Shown here in pieces: positions 53,801 to 64,000 of a stretch of DNA of 64,000 bases. Location of the stretch: assembly GCA_964023275.1 (NCBI GenBank), contig OZ029916.1:41569896-41633895 (forward strand). The letters run 5' to 3'. The notes below the pieces were generated by a model. It did not search any database. It saw nothing but the letters and a program-made list of their open reading frames with translations, and was not told the DNA's origin. The translations under genes and the position numbers were made by a program. Position 1 is the first letter of the stretch. Every line of letters begins with the position of its first letter. Source of the stretch: Norana najaformis. Taxonomy: Eukaryota > Annelida > Clitellata > Crassiclitellata > Hormogastridae.

Positions 53801-56800
53801 TCCAGAGTCGTTAGACGGAGTCCACTCAGCAGGATCAAACCTTCAATCGCTGGACTGCAGACCCAGTGCACTAATGAACAGACCACTGTGCCACACAAAT
53901 GGTCTAGTGGTTTGCACAAATGATTGTCGGCGAATGGTCAGGGGTTCAACTCCCTGCCAGGACACAAAGATATTGCAGGGTTCTATTCTATCAATGCCTC
54001 CAAGCAAACTCATTCACTCATTCAGAGCATTTATATAGCGCCTGTTCAAACATCTACTCAAAGGACAAAACTCAGTTATCTAAAGAGTACAAGCTGATAG
54101 ACTAGTTGACTGAGTAGAATGCAAGCTCAATGACTGGCTTACTAAAAGAATATAAAACTGGTCGACTGGCTGACTGAACAGAATATCGCTGATGAACTGG
54201 TTGGTTAAGTTGACAGCAAACTTGTTAACTGGCTGAAGAGATGTAACTTGAGTAGAGAAATTACCTTCCAGCCAAGACCTGCAATGAAATCCTCATAGGC
54301 CTGGCTTCCGTGTTCATTCGACAAGATGGTTGCCTTGTCTTCCTGGCCACCACCAACGTAAATGACAGCAATCTTATGTGTCTCACGACTGAAATCAACA
54401 AAGTACACAAATGTTCCTTTGCTGAAAGTTCACAACGATAGAAACTAAACTACGTGTACATGCAAATTATATCATACTTCATTAATATAAGTAATAATTA
54501 CTCATCAGTATACATAATAATTCTAAGCACTTTATATAATGCCTTTGAGAGGCTCCTACAAGACCCTATATAAATGTCCAGATACGAAGATACACACACA
54601 CACACACACATACGCAAATACACTGCACCCTTGCAACAGCACGTGTTGATATAACATGAATTGTGCTATAACAAGTTTACAGTCATGGATCCAAAATTTA
54701 CTTATATGCACGTATGATTTTTGGAAGAAAGTCTCATATATCATGTACCACAGAAAAGGAAATACACATGGGCCGATACCAACAGAAGTGTTGATATGTT
54801 TCGCCGAGCTGATAATTGGTTAAACAATTGCAGAGTATACCGAGTAGCCCCATAAGGCATCGAATTAGCATTTATAGAAGGTTTTTGCTGGTGAAGAACT
54901 CTCCAAGGGCTACATACAAGATTTTTGTGGTACCCTCATCACTGTTTGCATAGTCGTGCTGACGAATCAATTTACTGAAGTCCCTAAGGACGATTGCTAG
55001 TCCTAAAAGCATTTAGTGCCACACAAATTTATCTATGGCATTCCATGTGCATTGCCTGAAGTTTATAGCACCAGAAAGCAGTAAATCAAAACAAACAATA
55101 CAAAGCATTTCACCTAATTTGTTAAAAAATCACTTCCATTTCAAAAAGCAATTTCGAATTTTCCAGATCTGGGGCCTCCATTCCAAGATGCGATGCAATT
55201 TCAAATAAAACGTAATCTTCTGGCAACTTTTAAAAATTTGATGATGCCTTTAATGAGTAATTTAAAGACTCATTTTTTGTTGCAGTTCTGAGCTCCAGTG
55301 CTTTTGTGATATATTGACCTGTACAGAAATTTTGGTCATAAAATTCCATTTCAGTTTAACAAAGCTCTCGCCAAAACGTGGTATTTTATATGGATCCCAT
55401 ATCCAACTTCATAAATAATAATAATAATAATAAGACAATTTATATAGGGCCGTAACATGGCCGAGGCCGAAGAAAAGGGCGCTGTACATAAGTTCAGGCA
55501 ACAATAGAAAATTAACTACAGTCATACGATAATTTAAATAGAAACGTTTTAAGCCCTTTCTTAAAGTTATCCAAGGAAGTTAAGAAGTTAAAGGAAGTTA
55601 AAGTTATCATAGCAAGGGTCCGGTGTGCATACAATCACGAGTACATCATACCAGATGAGACTGTCCAGATGACGAATGTCACGAATCAACTGTTCACTTT
55701 TCCTCAGTAGATCAATCCGACTTCTGTAAATAAACATCAGTAAAATTATTGTCGGCTCATTTTAGCAGAATGGAACGAATGCACCACCGCCACCGCCACA
55801 ACCAAATCATCCTCTTCTTTCTTTCACCTTCTCCACATCATTATCACCACCACTACATGGTCATCCCTTTCCTCTTCTGCCTCCTCCTCATCCTCCTGCT
55901 TGTCAAAGAAGCAATAGCTAAATCGCCACCACCATCGCACAGTCTTCCTCCTCCACCATCCTTCTCTTCTTCCTCCTCCTCATAATCCTCATCCTTTCTT
56001 CATCATCCTCAACAACATCATCTTACAAACAGACACAGGAAGCAGAGAGAATGCACTGATAAAACCAAGGACCGTACCTGTTTTCCGAGACGAGGTATCC
56101 CATCCGACTCAAGAACTGTCGGCATGCCTGGAAAGGCCAATTGGACTCTGGCTCCAGACGACCAGGCAACAGCGGCTCAGCCTTACACCTTAAAAGGCAT
56201 CACACACAAACACTGTCGAGAAAATATCGCCATATCCATGTTAGTTACCATTTTACAGCCAAAAAGTGCTACATGCGTATGGAGGAATCTGAACAAAAGC
56301 GTTGGTATGGTTTTCAGAGTGGGAAGGGGAAGGCAGTGGAGGACAAGTAAGATTGGTTGTACGTTTTTGCTCAAAATGTTTACATCTTTTAGTCATACAC
56401 TTTTTCCGCAACCTTGTCAAAGTTTATATGACCTTCTTTGCTCTCTGCCATATTTGATTAGCCACAATCAGGTTGATATCCAGAAGGTCAGTCCGTACGA
56501 CAGAGAGGCAGCCTACGGTGGATAAGTAATTTGAAACAGGTAAGTTTTAAGTTGAGAACGAAATGACAGAAGCGACTGAGCAGAACGAACAGACACAGGG
56601 AGGGAATGCCAGAATTTTGGTCCAGCAACCGAAAATGCTCGTTTACCCAGAACAGTTCTAGCCCAAGGTATGACTACAGAAGACAATCAGATGACCTTGC
56701 AGAATAATGGTAAGTCCGAGGAATAAGGACAAGATTAAGGTCTGGGAAAGTCTGGGGAATAAGGACAAGGACAAGACGATGATGATGCATAGTAAGAGCC

Positions 56801-59800
56801 AAGAATACGAAAATAAACAGATAAATAATGGCTTATGGCCAAACCTGGCATCATAATCAGTTGCTGAGGATAAGTAATCATCCTCAGAGTTCCTCTGTTC
56901 CTCGATGAACTCCAACATTATCTCATCAATCTTCAATGGCAAATTCTTTGGCAGCGGAAAAACACAGTTCAGAAACTCTCCATCATAAAGGCGACATTCG
57001 GGACTTGTCCTCGAGACGTCTTCCAAGATCTGTAACGGCAGCCAAAAAAACCAAAAAGATTTAAAAGGCCATCATACTGGACAATGAGCTACTAGCCAGG
57101 ATGCCATGGTGGCAGATTGCTGCTATAAAAATGCCTAAAGAGAATTAATGTACACTTACAGCATCAACGAGATCGACTGATTTCGTAGGGAAGCTGGCGA
57201 CATCAGTGCTTCCTCTGCTGGTGCTGGTGCTGGATATGATGTCAGGATGATTTTCACCTTCGCTTGTTGCTGTCAGACAAACATCGCTCTCTAAAATCAA
57301 TCATCAGCTGACAATGACCCAAGGATCAATCTACCATACAACCAATCAATCAGTGAGTCAATCAATCAATGAATGAATAAATGAATCAATCAATTAATCA
57401 AACAACTAAATCAATCAACCTACCAATCAAATCAACCAACCAATCAATCACTCATCTCGCTAACTGAACAAATTACAGGCTGACTCACTGGTTTCCTGGC
57501 TTACTGGTTAACTGACTTACCGACTAAATGACTTAATGAGCTACTGGCTTCCTGAACTGTGGTCTGAGTGACTGACCAATTAAAATTTGCAAAGTAAACA
57601 GCCAACCATAATCAGCACAATAACATTTCTCACCAAAAGGGCTCCTCTGAACAGAACCAACAAAAAGTGACGTCAGATCGTAGCAATGCTTGCCCGAAAT
57701 GTCACGCATGATCACTCTACAGTTTCCAGTTGCCATGACAGATGAAAAACCTGTCTCGTCCACCATCTGCGGACAGAAACACCAGCAAAGTAAAGACAAA
57801 TTTATACAGTACCTCTACCAAAGCAATTCACGTCATATCAACATTCAGAGGACTTTGGTCCTTGGGCAGGATATACAGACGCACTTAACTGTTGGGAAGC
57901 AGAAGCAAGTAAGTAATGCATTTGTTAACAAACTATATGTCCATTGGCTGAGCAAGAAACTGTAGTTGTGGACAAACACACAAACAATTATATACACAGA
58001 ATGACATGCAACCACAAGACAGACATACAGAATGGCACATGTTTAATCTATATTTATATGGCACCTTCAACAGATTCTTTAAAGGAACTGTATATATAAA
58101 TATGGATACCTACATACATGCATACTCCTATAATGATACTTACAAGCATGGTGTGAGAGCAGAAAAGAACTTTAAAAGGCACTAGAAAACCTTCAACATA
58201 AGTACCTCATCTGATGGCAGTTCATTCAAAGAAATGAGAAGACGATCATTCCAGACCAAGAACTAAAACAGAAAATGAAAGAATGTTGATCAACAACCCA
58301 ATCGCATTTTGCAGGCTTAATGCTTAAATGACTACAAAACTGAGCATAAATGAGCATAAAAGAATAATTTAAGTCAGAACACAAAGAAGTGTGAATAAGA
58401 TCATAAATAAGTATAAAAATGAGTATAAAAATTAACTAAAGTGAGTTTAAAAATGAGTTAAAGAGTATAAAAATAAATTTAAGCGAGTATTAAAAATGAG
58501 TGTAAACGAGTATAAAAAATAAACTTGAGTATAAAAGGCGTGTAAAACATTTATAAGAAGTAAACTTAAGCAAGTTTTAAGCCATGTCGGAATGGATGGC
58601 AATAGGAATGGACAGCTGCTTAAGCACAGTCGTGCCTAACTGAAACTTTTTGGGTCGTTCAGGGTACCTAGTAGGATACTGAAACTATTTGGGGTTGAAA
58701 GATGTCTGTATAGACAAAATGACCTGAACGTCCGGCCGGTTTAAGATGTCAACATTGAGACAGTCACTGTTGCTGATGTCATGGCACTCCAGGACCTGAC
58801 TGTCCAGTTTCCTGGTTCCATTGTGACCCATTGGATAGTGACCGAGGTAGTTCAACAAGTGCATGTGCACCTGGCCAAAAACACATTGCAGAAATTCTAG
58901 GGTCAACCTACAGAATTTTAGAATTTAAATGAAGAATTTTAGAGATTTTACTTCAACCTAAGAACATCTCCCTCACCATCTATTCTTCCCACCAAAAGTG
59001 TACTGGCAGTGTCGCTGAGTTTTCTAGGGGATGCTAGTGACACAGAAATCTTGGACTATCTCTCTGTTCTGGTAGGGATTTGAACCCCTGGCATCAGGGT
59101 CAACAGTCTAGCACACTAACCAATAGACTTCTCCAAACAAATACACTACAGATTCCTTCTAAATCTACCATTCTGATACATATTAAATAGCATGTATGCT
59201 AGAACACTATGTTACGAGAAGACTACATTCGAAAGCGGAATATTTGAGATACATGTTCTTTAACACATTATTCCAGATTTTCCACATAAACTAATCGAAT
59301 CTAATTACCTCTGTCACGCTGTCATCATAAGGCATTGCACAAGGCATTACCGGTAATTGATTGTCACTTCAAGTAAAACCACAATCAAAAATCATAAAAA
59401 TCCAATGCTTCTGACCCCAGTTGAAGCCATTACCAATTCTACTGCTTGGTGATAGGTTATTTACTAAAGAGAAAGTACAAAAACAAAAATTTTTATCAGG
59501 AGCTTACAGCCTTGGCAACTGGAGCGAGTGTAAAGCCAGTTTCTTTGGCAACGTAGCCGTGAGAAGTCTTTGACGACTCATCTGGCATTTTGAGGTCTGT
59601 TTCACTGCTGGCTAATTTGTCATCGGATCTGGAGAGCCGGGCAGATGGTGCTTGTTCTGTGTTCTTTCGTGCGTTGGAGGGTACCGTCTGGTAGTTGGAA
59701 TTATGATCGACCTGGAGAGGATCGTTCAGTGGAGGACTATTTTCGGTTAGTTGCAACTGCAAAATCTTCCACACACAAAACCAGCTTTGTCACCAGAAAA

Positions 59801-62800
59801 TAATTCATAGAGGCCAAGATTTTTGATACTTAAAAATCAAGAAAAAGTTTAAAAATCATTAACTGCTTGACAACTGACTGCAAAACCTTCCAGAACAAAA
59901 ACCTTTTTATTGCTGAAGGTAGAAATTTTTAAACATAATAATAATTAGAAAAATATTATTAGATTTTATGAGAGTCTTCTCTAGAACAACGAGAAATAAT
60001 TTCAAGAGGCAGAATCTTAATTTTTTTTTAAATGTGGTTAAAATCTCATTGACTGTTTCGCATTTGCCTCAACAATTGAATCTGTAAAACACCCTTTAAG
60101 TAGCTGTCTACTTGCAATGCTTTATATTGGTCACTATAGGTGTAAGGGGTTCTGTGCACTTTTTGCCAAACCGATCTCCAGTAATCATCCATATTGTGAA
60201 CAAATATAAATTTAAACAAGCAGCCAATTATATGAAAAAGTCCAGGAACTTGTTCATCTAAACCACATAGTAATTAATACTTTGTTGAAAAATAATGAAG
60301 AAAGAAATTCTTGCAATTAAATATCTGGAAACAATTCTTTAGATATCTGTTCATCTAAAAGTGAATATTTACATTAAATATTCGGCTGAGCAGACAGTCA
60401 TTTGGGTTTCTTGGTGACAAGCACACGGACAGCAGCAGAGCAACTGGAACGCTCATTGCCCAAGCCAAGATGCAGAACAGAGCATTCTTTAGGTCCTGAG
60501 CACATCCAAGATGCAAATAACATCACCTCAATCATAATGGCCAACTTTAATCTATCACTTACAATATGCATGTTATCGACTTCATTCAGTTTCTCAACAA
60601 TAACCAATATTTCCATGAAAACAGTTGTGTGGGAACTGTTGCAATATATCTAAATCTCTGTGACAACAGCTCTATGGCAACTGTTGCCGTACTTAGCAAA
60701 ATCTCAATGACAACAGATCTACAACAACCGTTGCTATAAAATTACTAAAATTCACTCTAAAAACTGACAAGCTTTGAAAAGTCTGTTGAATTAATGGAAA
60801 TAACTTCAAGCATTCAGTCCAGATTTGATTACATGATTTTCACAATTAGATAGGACAAAAATGTCAGTTTATCTTTGGAAATGGATTAGATAAAGTTCAC
60901 CACTATACTAAATTAACACAAATTAGATTAGATAACCTGTGGTCATTTAGGATTAGATCATGAAATCTTTCAGATTTGATCATGAAATCTTTCAGATTAG
61001 ATCATGAAATCTTTCAGATTAGATCACAAAAGCTTCCAGATTAGATCATGAAATCTTTCAGATTAGACCATGAAATCTTTCAGATTAGATCATAAAATCT
61101 TCCAGATTAGTTTACCTTTAAGTTTACAGTTCGAGGTAGTTTCTTGGAAGACAGCAGGCAATGTTCCACAAAGGAGACAAGATCCTGTAGAATTAAAATC
61201 AAACAAAAACGGACATACTGGAGCTGATGTGTCCTGTAAGGCTGGCGTTAAAATCGCTATACAATACCATGCAATGCAATACCATTCAATAAAATAAAAT
61301 ACAGTGCTAGACATCGTCACACAGTGGTCTATTCTGAACCATGCTTGTTCTGTATTCCAGTGATTGTGGGTTTGAGCCACCTGAGTGGACTCCCTGCAAC
61401 GACCATGGGCAAGTTGTTCCTGCACAATTGTCTCTGTAGCCAAGAAGCAGAATTCGATATGAGTGTAAGCTGAGATGTAACAGCAAGTCCTGCAAAGCAC
61501 TGGCCTGTTGTCCAGAAACTTTGGGTTTGTCCAGTGCCGGCTCAAGAGCCCAGAAGAAAATGACATGAGTACCTCTCCATGTTTTATGAGAATATACATC
61601 AATTCTTTGATGTCATTCTGATCTAAACTGAAGATGCATCACTTTCAGCTTGCTTATCGATATTTGGAAACTGACCCGACTTCTCCAAAGGATTATGATT
61701 CTGATTGCGATTTTCGCTTGAAGCAACCATCAACTGATGCCTAGGGAATTATGATAACCATGCTATACAGAAGTCTTTAGATTAGATGAGATACAGGAGA
61801 CTTTAATGAACACAAAGCAATGTAAAACAGAGCGATGTATTACAATACAATACAATATAGACAAAGACGTTGCTTCTATGGTATTCAAAGCTGGCCACAA
61901 GGTTCAAAATACCTCAATGATGACTCTGGGAAGATCTGGAAATTCGGAGAGCAGGACCTGCGAGTGGTCAGTCAGAAGTGAGAGCATGTCCAATGACGTC
62001 AACTTCACCGTCTGATCAGCTGACTCCTTCAACAAGACAAACACAAACTATGAGAAATACAAGCAGGACAAGATTTGTCCAAAAGCTGAATAAAACAAAA
62101 GTGGAACTAAAACAGATCATGAAGCATGCTAGCTACAAAGCCTGTTACCTGCCCCTATTATAGAAAGTGGTAAAACCTATTACCTGTTATGGAAGTAGAA
62201 ATACCATTACAAAAGGTAGGAGTGAGTGAGCAAATGACTTACAAACTGACTGACTGACTGACTGACTAAGTGAGAGAGTGGGTAAATGTGCATGCCAGTG
62301 ACAGAGAGATCAAGCAATTAGAGGCAAATGACAAGGCATTAGGCCAACACTTACTTTAACTGCATCGAGAATTGCTTCGACAGCATCATGGACCTTGGAG
62401 TGTATAGTTCCATGACGAAGCTCTTCATAGGCATAGATTCCCAGAGCACAAACACGGATGCAACTGGAAAAAAAGAAAAAGAGTTAAAGCTTTTGCGAGG
62501 TTTCCAGAGGAAATACCTAAACTTAAAATACCTCTGCCAATCAAAGTAACCACTTAAGGTAACCACTAATTGCCAACAAGGCAAATGTAATTTAATGTAA
62601 TGTAATGACAATAATTTACCTAGCACCCTTAGCCAGAACACAACTGCTTCTTATATAATTACAAGAACTGAATGAAGTCACTATTGAATTTTGTCTGATC
62701 CCTCTTCTAAGCTAAATACACTGCAAACTCTTTATAACATGCTTCAATATAAGACAAATTCTGATATAACACAGTTATACCTGGACATGGATCTCACCAA

Positions 62801-63601
62801 TGGTTCAGCTAGAGAAACTAAACTTGTTACAACCCGACTTCGTTAAAACGTGGTCCTTAAAACAGCTCCTAAAGACAGCACTACAACAAGTTTCCAGTGG
62901 TTAGCCAAATTTAAGGAAGGAAAATAAACACAAATACCTTCACATTAAGCTCCAATGCATTAAAACTTATGAAATACCTTGTAAGCTGTGAAGTCTCTCT
63001 GCTGGCAGAGTTTGATAGTAGGACATTAATGATGCAGTCCTGAAAAGATAAGCTCCATGACATAAAGCCAAAAAAAACATAAACATATTTTTTCCTATTT
63101 AAACTTTCAACAATTTTCCAGCCAACTGTTATATTTCATTATTTAGCAGTGCATCAGCCTATCTGTTAAGACTTGACTTCAAAGCCTACAATCAGTCAGA
63201 GGAACAGCCAAAGTTCAGATGAGGTTAACTAATCATCTGTGAAGTCACTATCTATTTAATAATATTCAATATTCACTAATATTTAATAATATTAATAATA
63301 TTTAATAATAGTTACTATTTAATAATAGTAATAATTAGTAACAACAAACCAACATCTAGAGGTCACACAGTTTTGAGCCTAACTAACAGCCGCCTTTTAG
63401 AGGTTTATAAAAGGTGCTACAGACATACCTAGATAATACAGTCACAGCACAGAGTCTGAAGAACCTGACCTTAACATATACGTCGCTGACGGATGTCATA
63501 GTCACGTCTTCGATGTCGGGCGTCAGAACTGACATCTGGCCAAAGTGGTTGGGAAAGCAAATGAGCGAGCCCAGAAGAGACATCGCCTCAAAGGTCGGCG
63601 C
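50885..63601 (-). CDS. RALGAPA1: Ral GTPase-activating protein alpha subunit, C-terminal 799 residues (5' end beyond window)
   Basis: Catalytic alpha subunit of the RalGAP complex, which pairs with a beta subunit and stimulates GTP hydrolysis on RalA/RalB at membranes. Exons in coding order: 63601-63470, 63039-62978, 62463-62355, 62026-61913, 61184-61116, 60495-60373, 59756-59508, 58870-58724, 58262-58206, 57766-57634, 57290-57160, 57029-56845, 56188-56078, 55723-55652, 54388-54265, 53662-53504, 52751-52593, 51555-51428, 51020-50885. All junctions use GT/AG, phases agree throughout, and the total is 2400 nt with TAA at the end. Landmarks match the vertebrate protein as recalled: [125 protein letters not shown] and FYEERD. 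No exon was found for a vertebrate segment of about 45 residues between exons 6 and 7. RALGAPA1 and RALGAPA2 cannot be separated; an invertebrate would have one ancestral gene. Confidence 0.95.
52270..52457 (+). mobile_element. SINE family G, full length, with AAT tail
   Basis: Head GGTAGCCAATAGGTTAGAGTGC (A box) and TACAGTTTTGCACCTCC, body GCAAGTCCTTCACTCACAATT, CGGCATCGATTGACGCTTAG, tail GTGGCGCTACATAAATCAAG and (AAT)n. It lies in a RALGAPA intron, antisense to the gene. A second full copy is at 52873-53055. Confidence 0.8.
52873..53055 (+). mobile_element. SINE family G, second full-length copy
   Basis: GGGGCTGATTGGTTAGATTG, CACATGTTCGAGCCTCTCC (B box), GTGCCATCGACTGATGCTTA, GTCATTAGATAGTGGCACTT, AATAAATGCAG and (AAT)n. 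Same orientation as the copy at 52270, about 600 bp apart, on either side of a RALGAPA exon. Confidence 0.8.
53231..53415. repeat. 74-bp tandem repeat in a RALGAPA intron
   Basis: About 2.5 copies starting at 53231, 53305 and 53379, each opening with TTTCCAGATTAGATTAGCTA; nearly identical. The AGATTAG core is the family A tail. The array runs up to 90 bp from the exon at 53504. Confidence 0.9.
55410..55620 (-). mobile_element. Family H retroelement 3' end with AAT tail
   Basis: (AAT)n, GACAATTTATATAGGGCCG, GGCCGAGGCCGAAGAAAAGG, GCGCTGTACATAAG. Close copy of 9234-9480. Confidence 0.8.
55780..56000. repeat. CCACC/TCCTC low-complexity tract (intronic)
   Basis: Loose CACCAC, TCATCC and CTTCCTCC units between two RALGAPA exons. 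Confidence 0.7.
56510..56700 (-). pseudogene. CR1/L2-like LINE fragment (family C) in a RALGAPA intron
   Basis: Minus strand: [48 protein letters not shown] stop. Same family as 38750-39250 and better preserved here. Same orientation as the host gene. Confidence 0.85.
57345..57455. repeat. AATC/AATG tetranucleotide tract (intronic)
   Basis: Imperfect AATCAATC, AATGAATG and AACCAATC units between exons 57160-57290 and 57634-57766. Confidence 0.85.
57903..57975 (-). mobile_element. SINE family D 3' fragment
   Basis: AAGTAAGTAATGCATTTGTT, AACAAACTATATGTCCATTG, GCTGAGCAAGAAACTGTAG. Confidence 0.65.
59030..59135 (-). mobile_element. SINE family E head
   Basis: Minus strand: TTGGTTAGTGTGCTAGACTG (A box) and AGGGGTTCAAATCCCTACC (B box). 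Best-preserved SINE promoter of the set; no acceptor stem, so not a tRNA gene. Confidence 0.7.
60951..61110. repeat. 22-bp tandem repeat abutting a RALGAPA exon
   Basis: Seven units of a 22-bp repeat with core AGATTAGATCATGAAATC and variants (CACAAAAGC, CATAAAATC). It ends 5 bp from the exon at 61116-61184, immediately next to its splice donor. Confidence 0.9.
61325..61570 (+). mobile_element. SINE family F, plus orientation
   Basis: TGATTGTGGGTTTGAGCCAC (B box), CATGGGCAAGTTGTTCCTGC, CAGAAACTTTGGGTTTGTCC, AGTGCCGGCTCAAGAGCCC. Its 3' edge creates an exon-like segment at 61573-61622 that is out of phase with the RALGAPA exons. Confidence 0.65.
61700..61800 (+). repeat. Family A tail repeat
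   Basis: CGCTTGAAGCAACCATCAAC, TGATGCCTAGGGAATTATGA, GCTATACAGAAGTCTTTAGA, TTAGATGAGAT. Intronic. Confidence 0.7.
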
Positions 63602-64000
63602 CTTGACAGATTCAGTCAGTCATTTTTTATTTATTGTTCAAAACAACTACATCATAATCACAACACTCAAATGCATCTGAGACAAATAAATTTATGCATA
63701 AAGTTCACAATAAATCAGCAGAAATAAACAAATTAAGAAGTTTATTTAAGATGACGTCAAATCTTAAGAAAATCAGTAAGAAGCAGTTGATCAGAGTCCA
63801 CTTATTGATTAACTATGTAATGTGCTGTTGGTCGCTAGTCTTAAGCAGCACATTAGAAACGCAGTGTTGTATTGAATTGTATTGTATATGCCTGAACTAC
63901 AGCCTGTCATTGGGTTCCTTTTATATATATATTAACACTGTCCAAGTGGATGGAAAATCTGTTGGTTCATTTCTACATTTCTGCAACAGACTGCCAGTGG
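63602..64000. other. Intron of the RALGAPA gene
   Basis: AT-rich, no further coding exon recognised. The next upstream exon lies beyond the right edge, so the N-terminal part of the protein is missing from this window. Confidence 0.7.

Larger units (their letters stand above)
52593..54388 (-). other. RALGAPA1: Rap/Ran-GAP catalytic core of the RALGAPA gene (three exons)
   Basis: Exons 54388-54265, 53662-53504 and 52751-52593. The core begins with [18 protein letters not shown], continues with [27 protein letters not shown] and [13 protein letters not shown], and reaches [13 protein letters not shown], where the Asn of GND (fragment residue 665) is the asparagine-thumb position that supplies the catalytic residue in Rap1GAP and tuberin. 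[12 protein letters not shown] and HIQILKKPE follow. The key Asn and its surroundings are intact, so the GAP should be active. Confidence 0.95.

Noticed and set aside
61573-61622. Extra RALGAPA exon ([16 protein letters not shown])
   Set aside because: It has splice-like edges, but its start phase does not fit the preceding exon (61913-62026), whereas that exon joins 61116-61184 directly in phase and with a better match to the family.

Overview
The window is nuclear DNA from an invertebrate animal; the species cannot be fixed from the sequence. It has spliced genes with GT/AG introns, polyadenylation signals, tRNA-derived SINEs, several clades of decayed non-LTR retrotransposons, MITEs and dense microsatellites. 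There are no bacterial operons, ribosome-binding sites or CRISPR arrays. Almost every long open frame in the left half is a simple repeat read as protein and is not annotated as a gene.

Layout. From 1 to about 26.7 kb no host gene can be supported. This part holds decayed LINE fragments (121-441, 1466-1927, 11485-11975, 19487-19790, 21482-21974), several SINE families, a 12-bp minisatellite at 2796-3265, a pure CAGG array at 13824-14006, and many pyrimidine, trinucleotide and tetranucleotide tracts. From 26835 to 32922 lies a plus-strand three-exon gene. Its spliced product (496 aa) has an endonuclease/exonuclease/phosphatase (EEP) fold in which most expected catalytic residues are replaced, followed by a 230-residue Ser/Pro-rich and helical tail. 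Its introns contain a hAT-type MITE, LINE tails and a SINE. From 33.2 to 50.9 kb no host gene is recognised: there is a complete hAT MITE with a perfect 8-bp target-site duplication (34446-34703), LINE 3' ends (38750-39250, 40497-41540), another MITE (43724-43865), SINEs and long AT-rich stretches. From 50885 to 63601 and beyond the right edge lies the minus-strand 3' part of a Ral GTPase-activating protein alpha-subunit gene (RALGAPA1/2 homologue). It has 19 exons with fully consistent splice phases, 799 codons plus stop, and includes the whole Rap/Ran-GAP catalytic domain.

Repeat biology. Many repeat families end in a related 3' tail, a GCGCTATATAAA-like box followed by a microsatellite that differs by family (ATTACG, AGATT, AAT, AATAC, CTTA, AATTAC, AGATC). 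This is what one expects of SINEs that use the 3' end of partner LINEs. It also explains many of the simple repeats as grown tails.

The two host genes lie in convergent orientation about 18 kb apart. Nothing in the sequence ties their functions together. The most unusual item is the EEP-derived putative pseudoenzyme. Splice models were made by eye from splice-site consensus, phase and family resemblance recalled from memory; no alignment was run.
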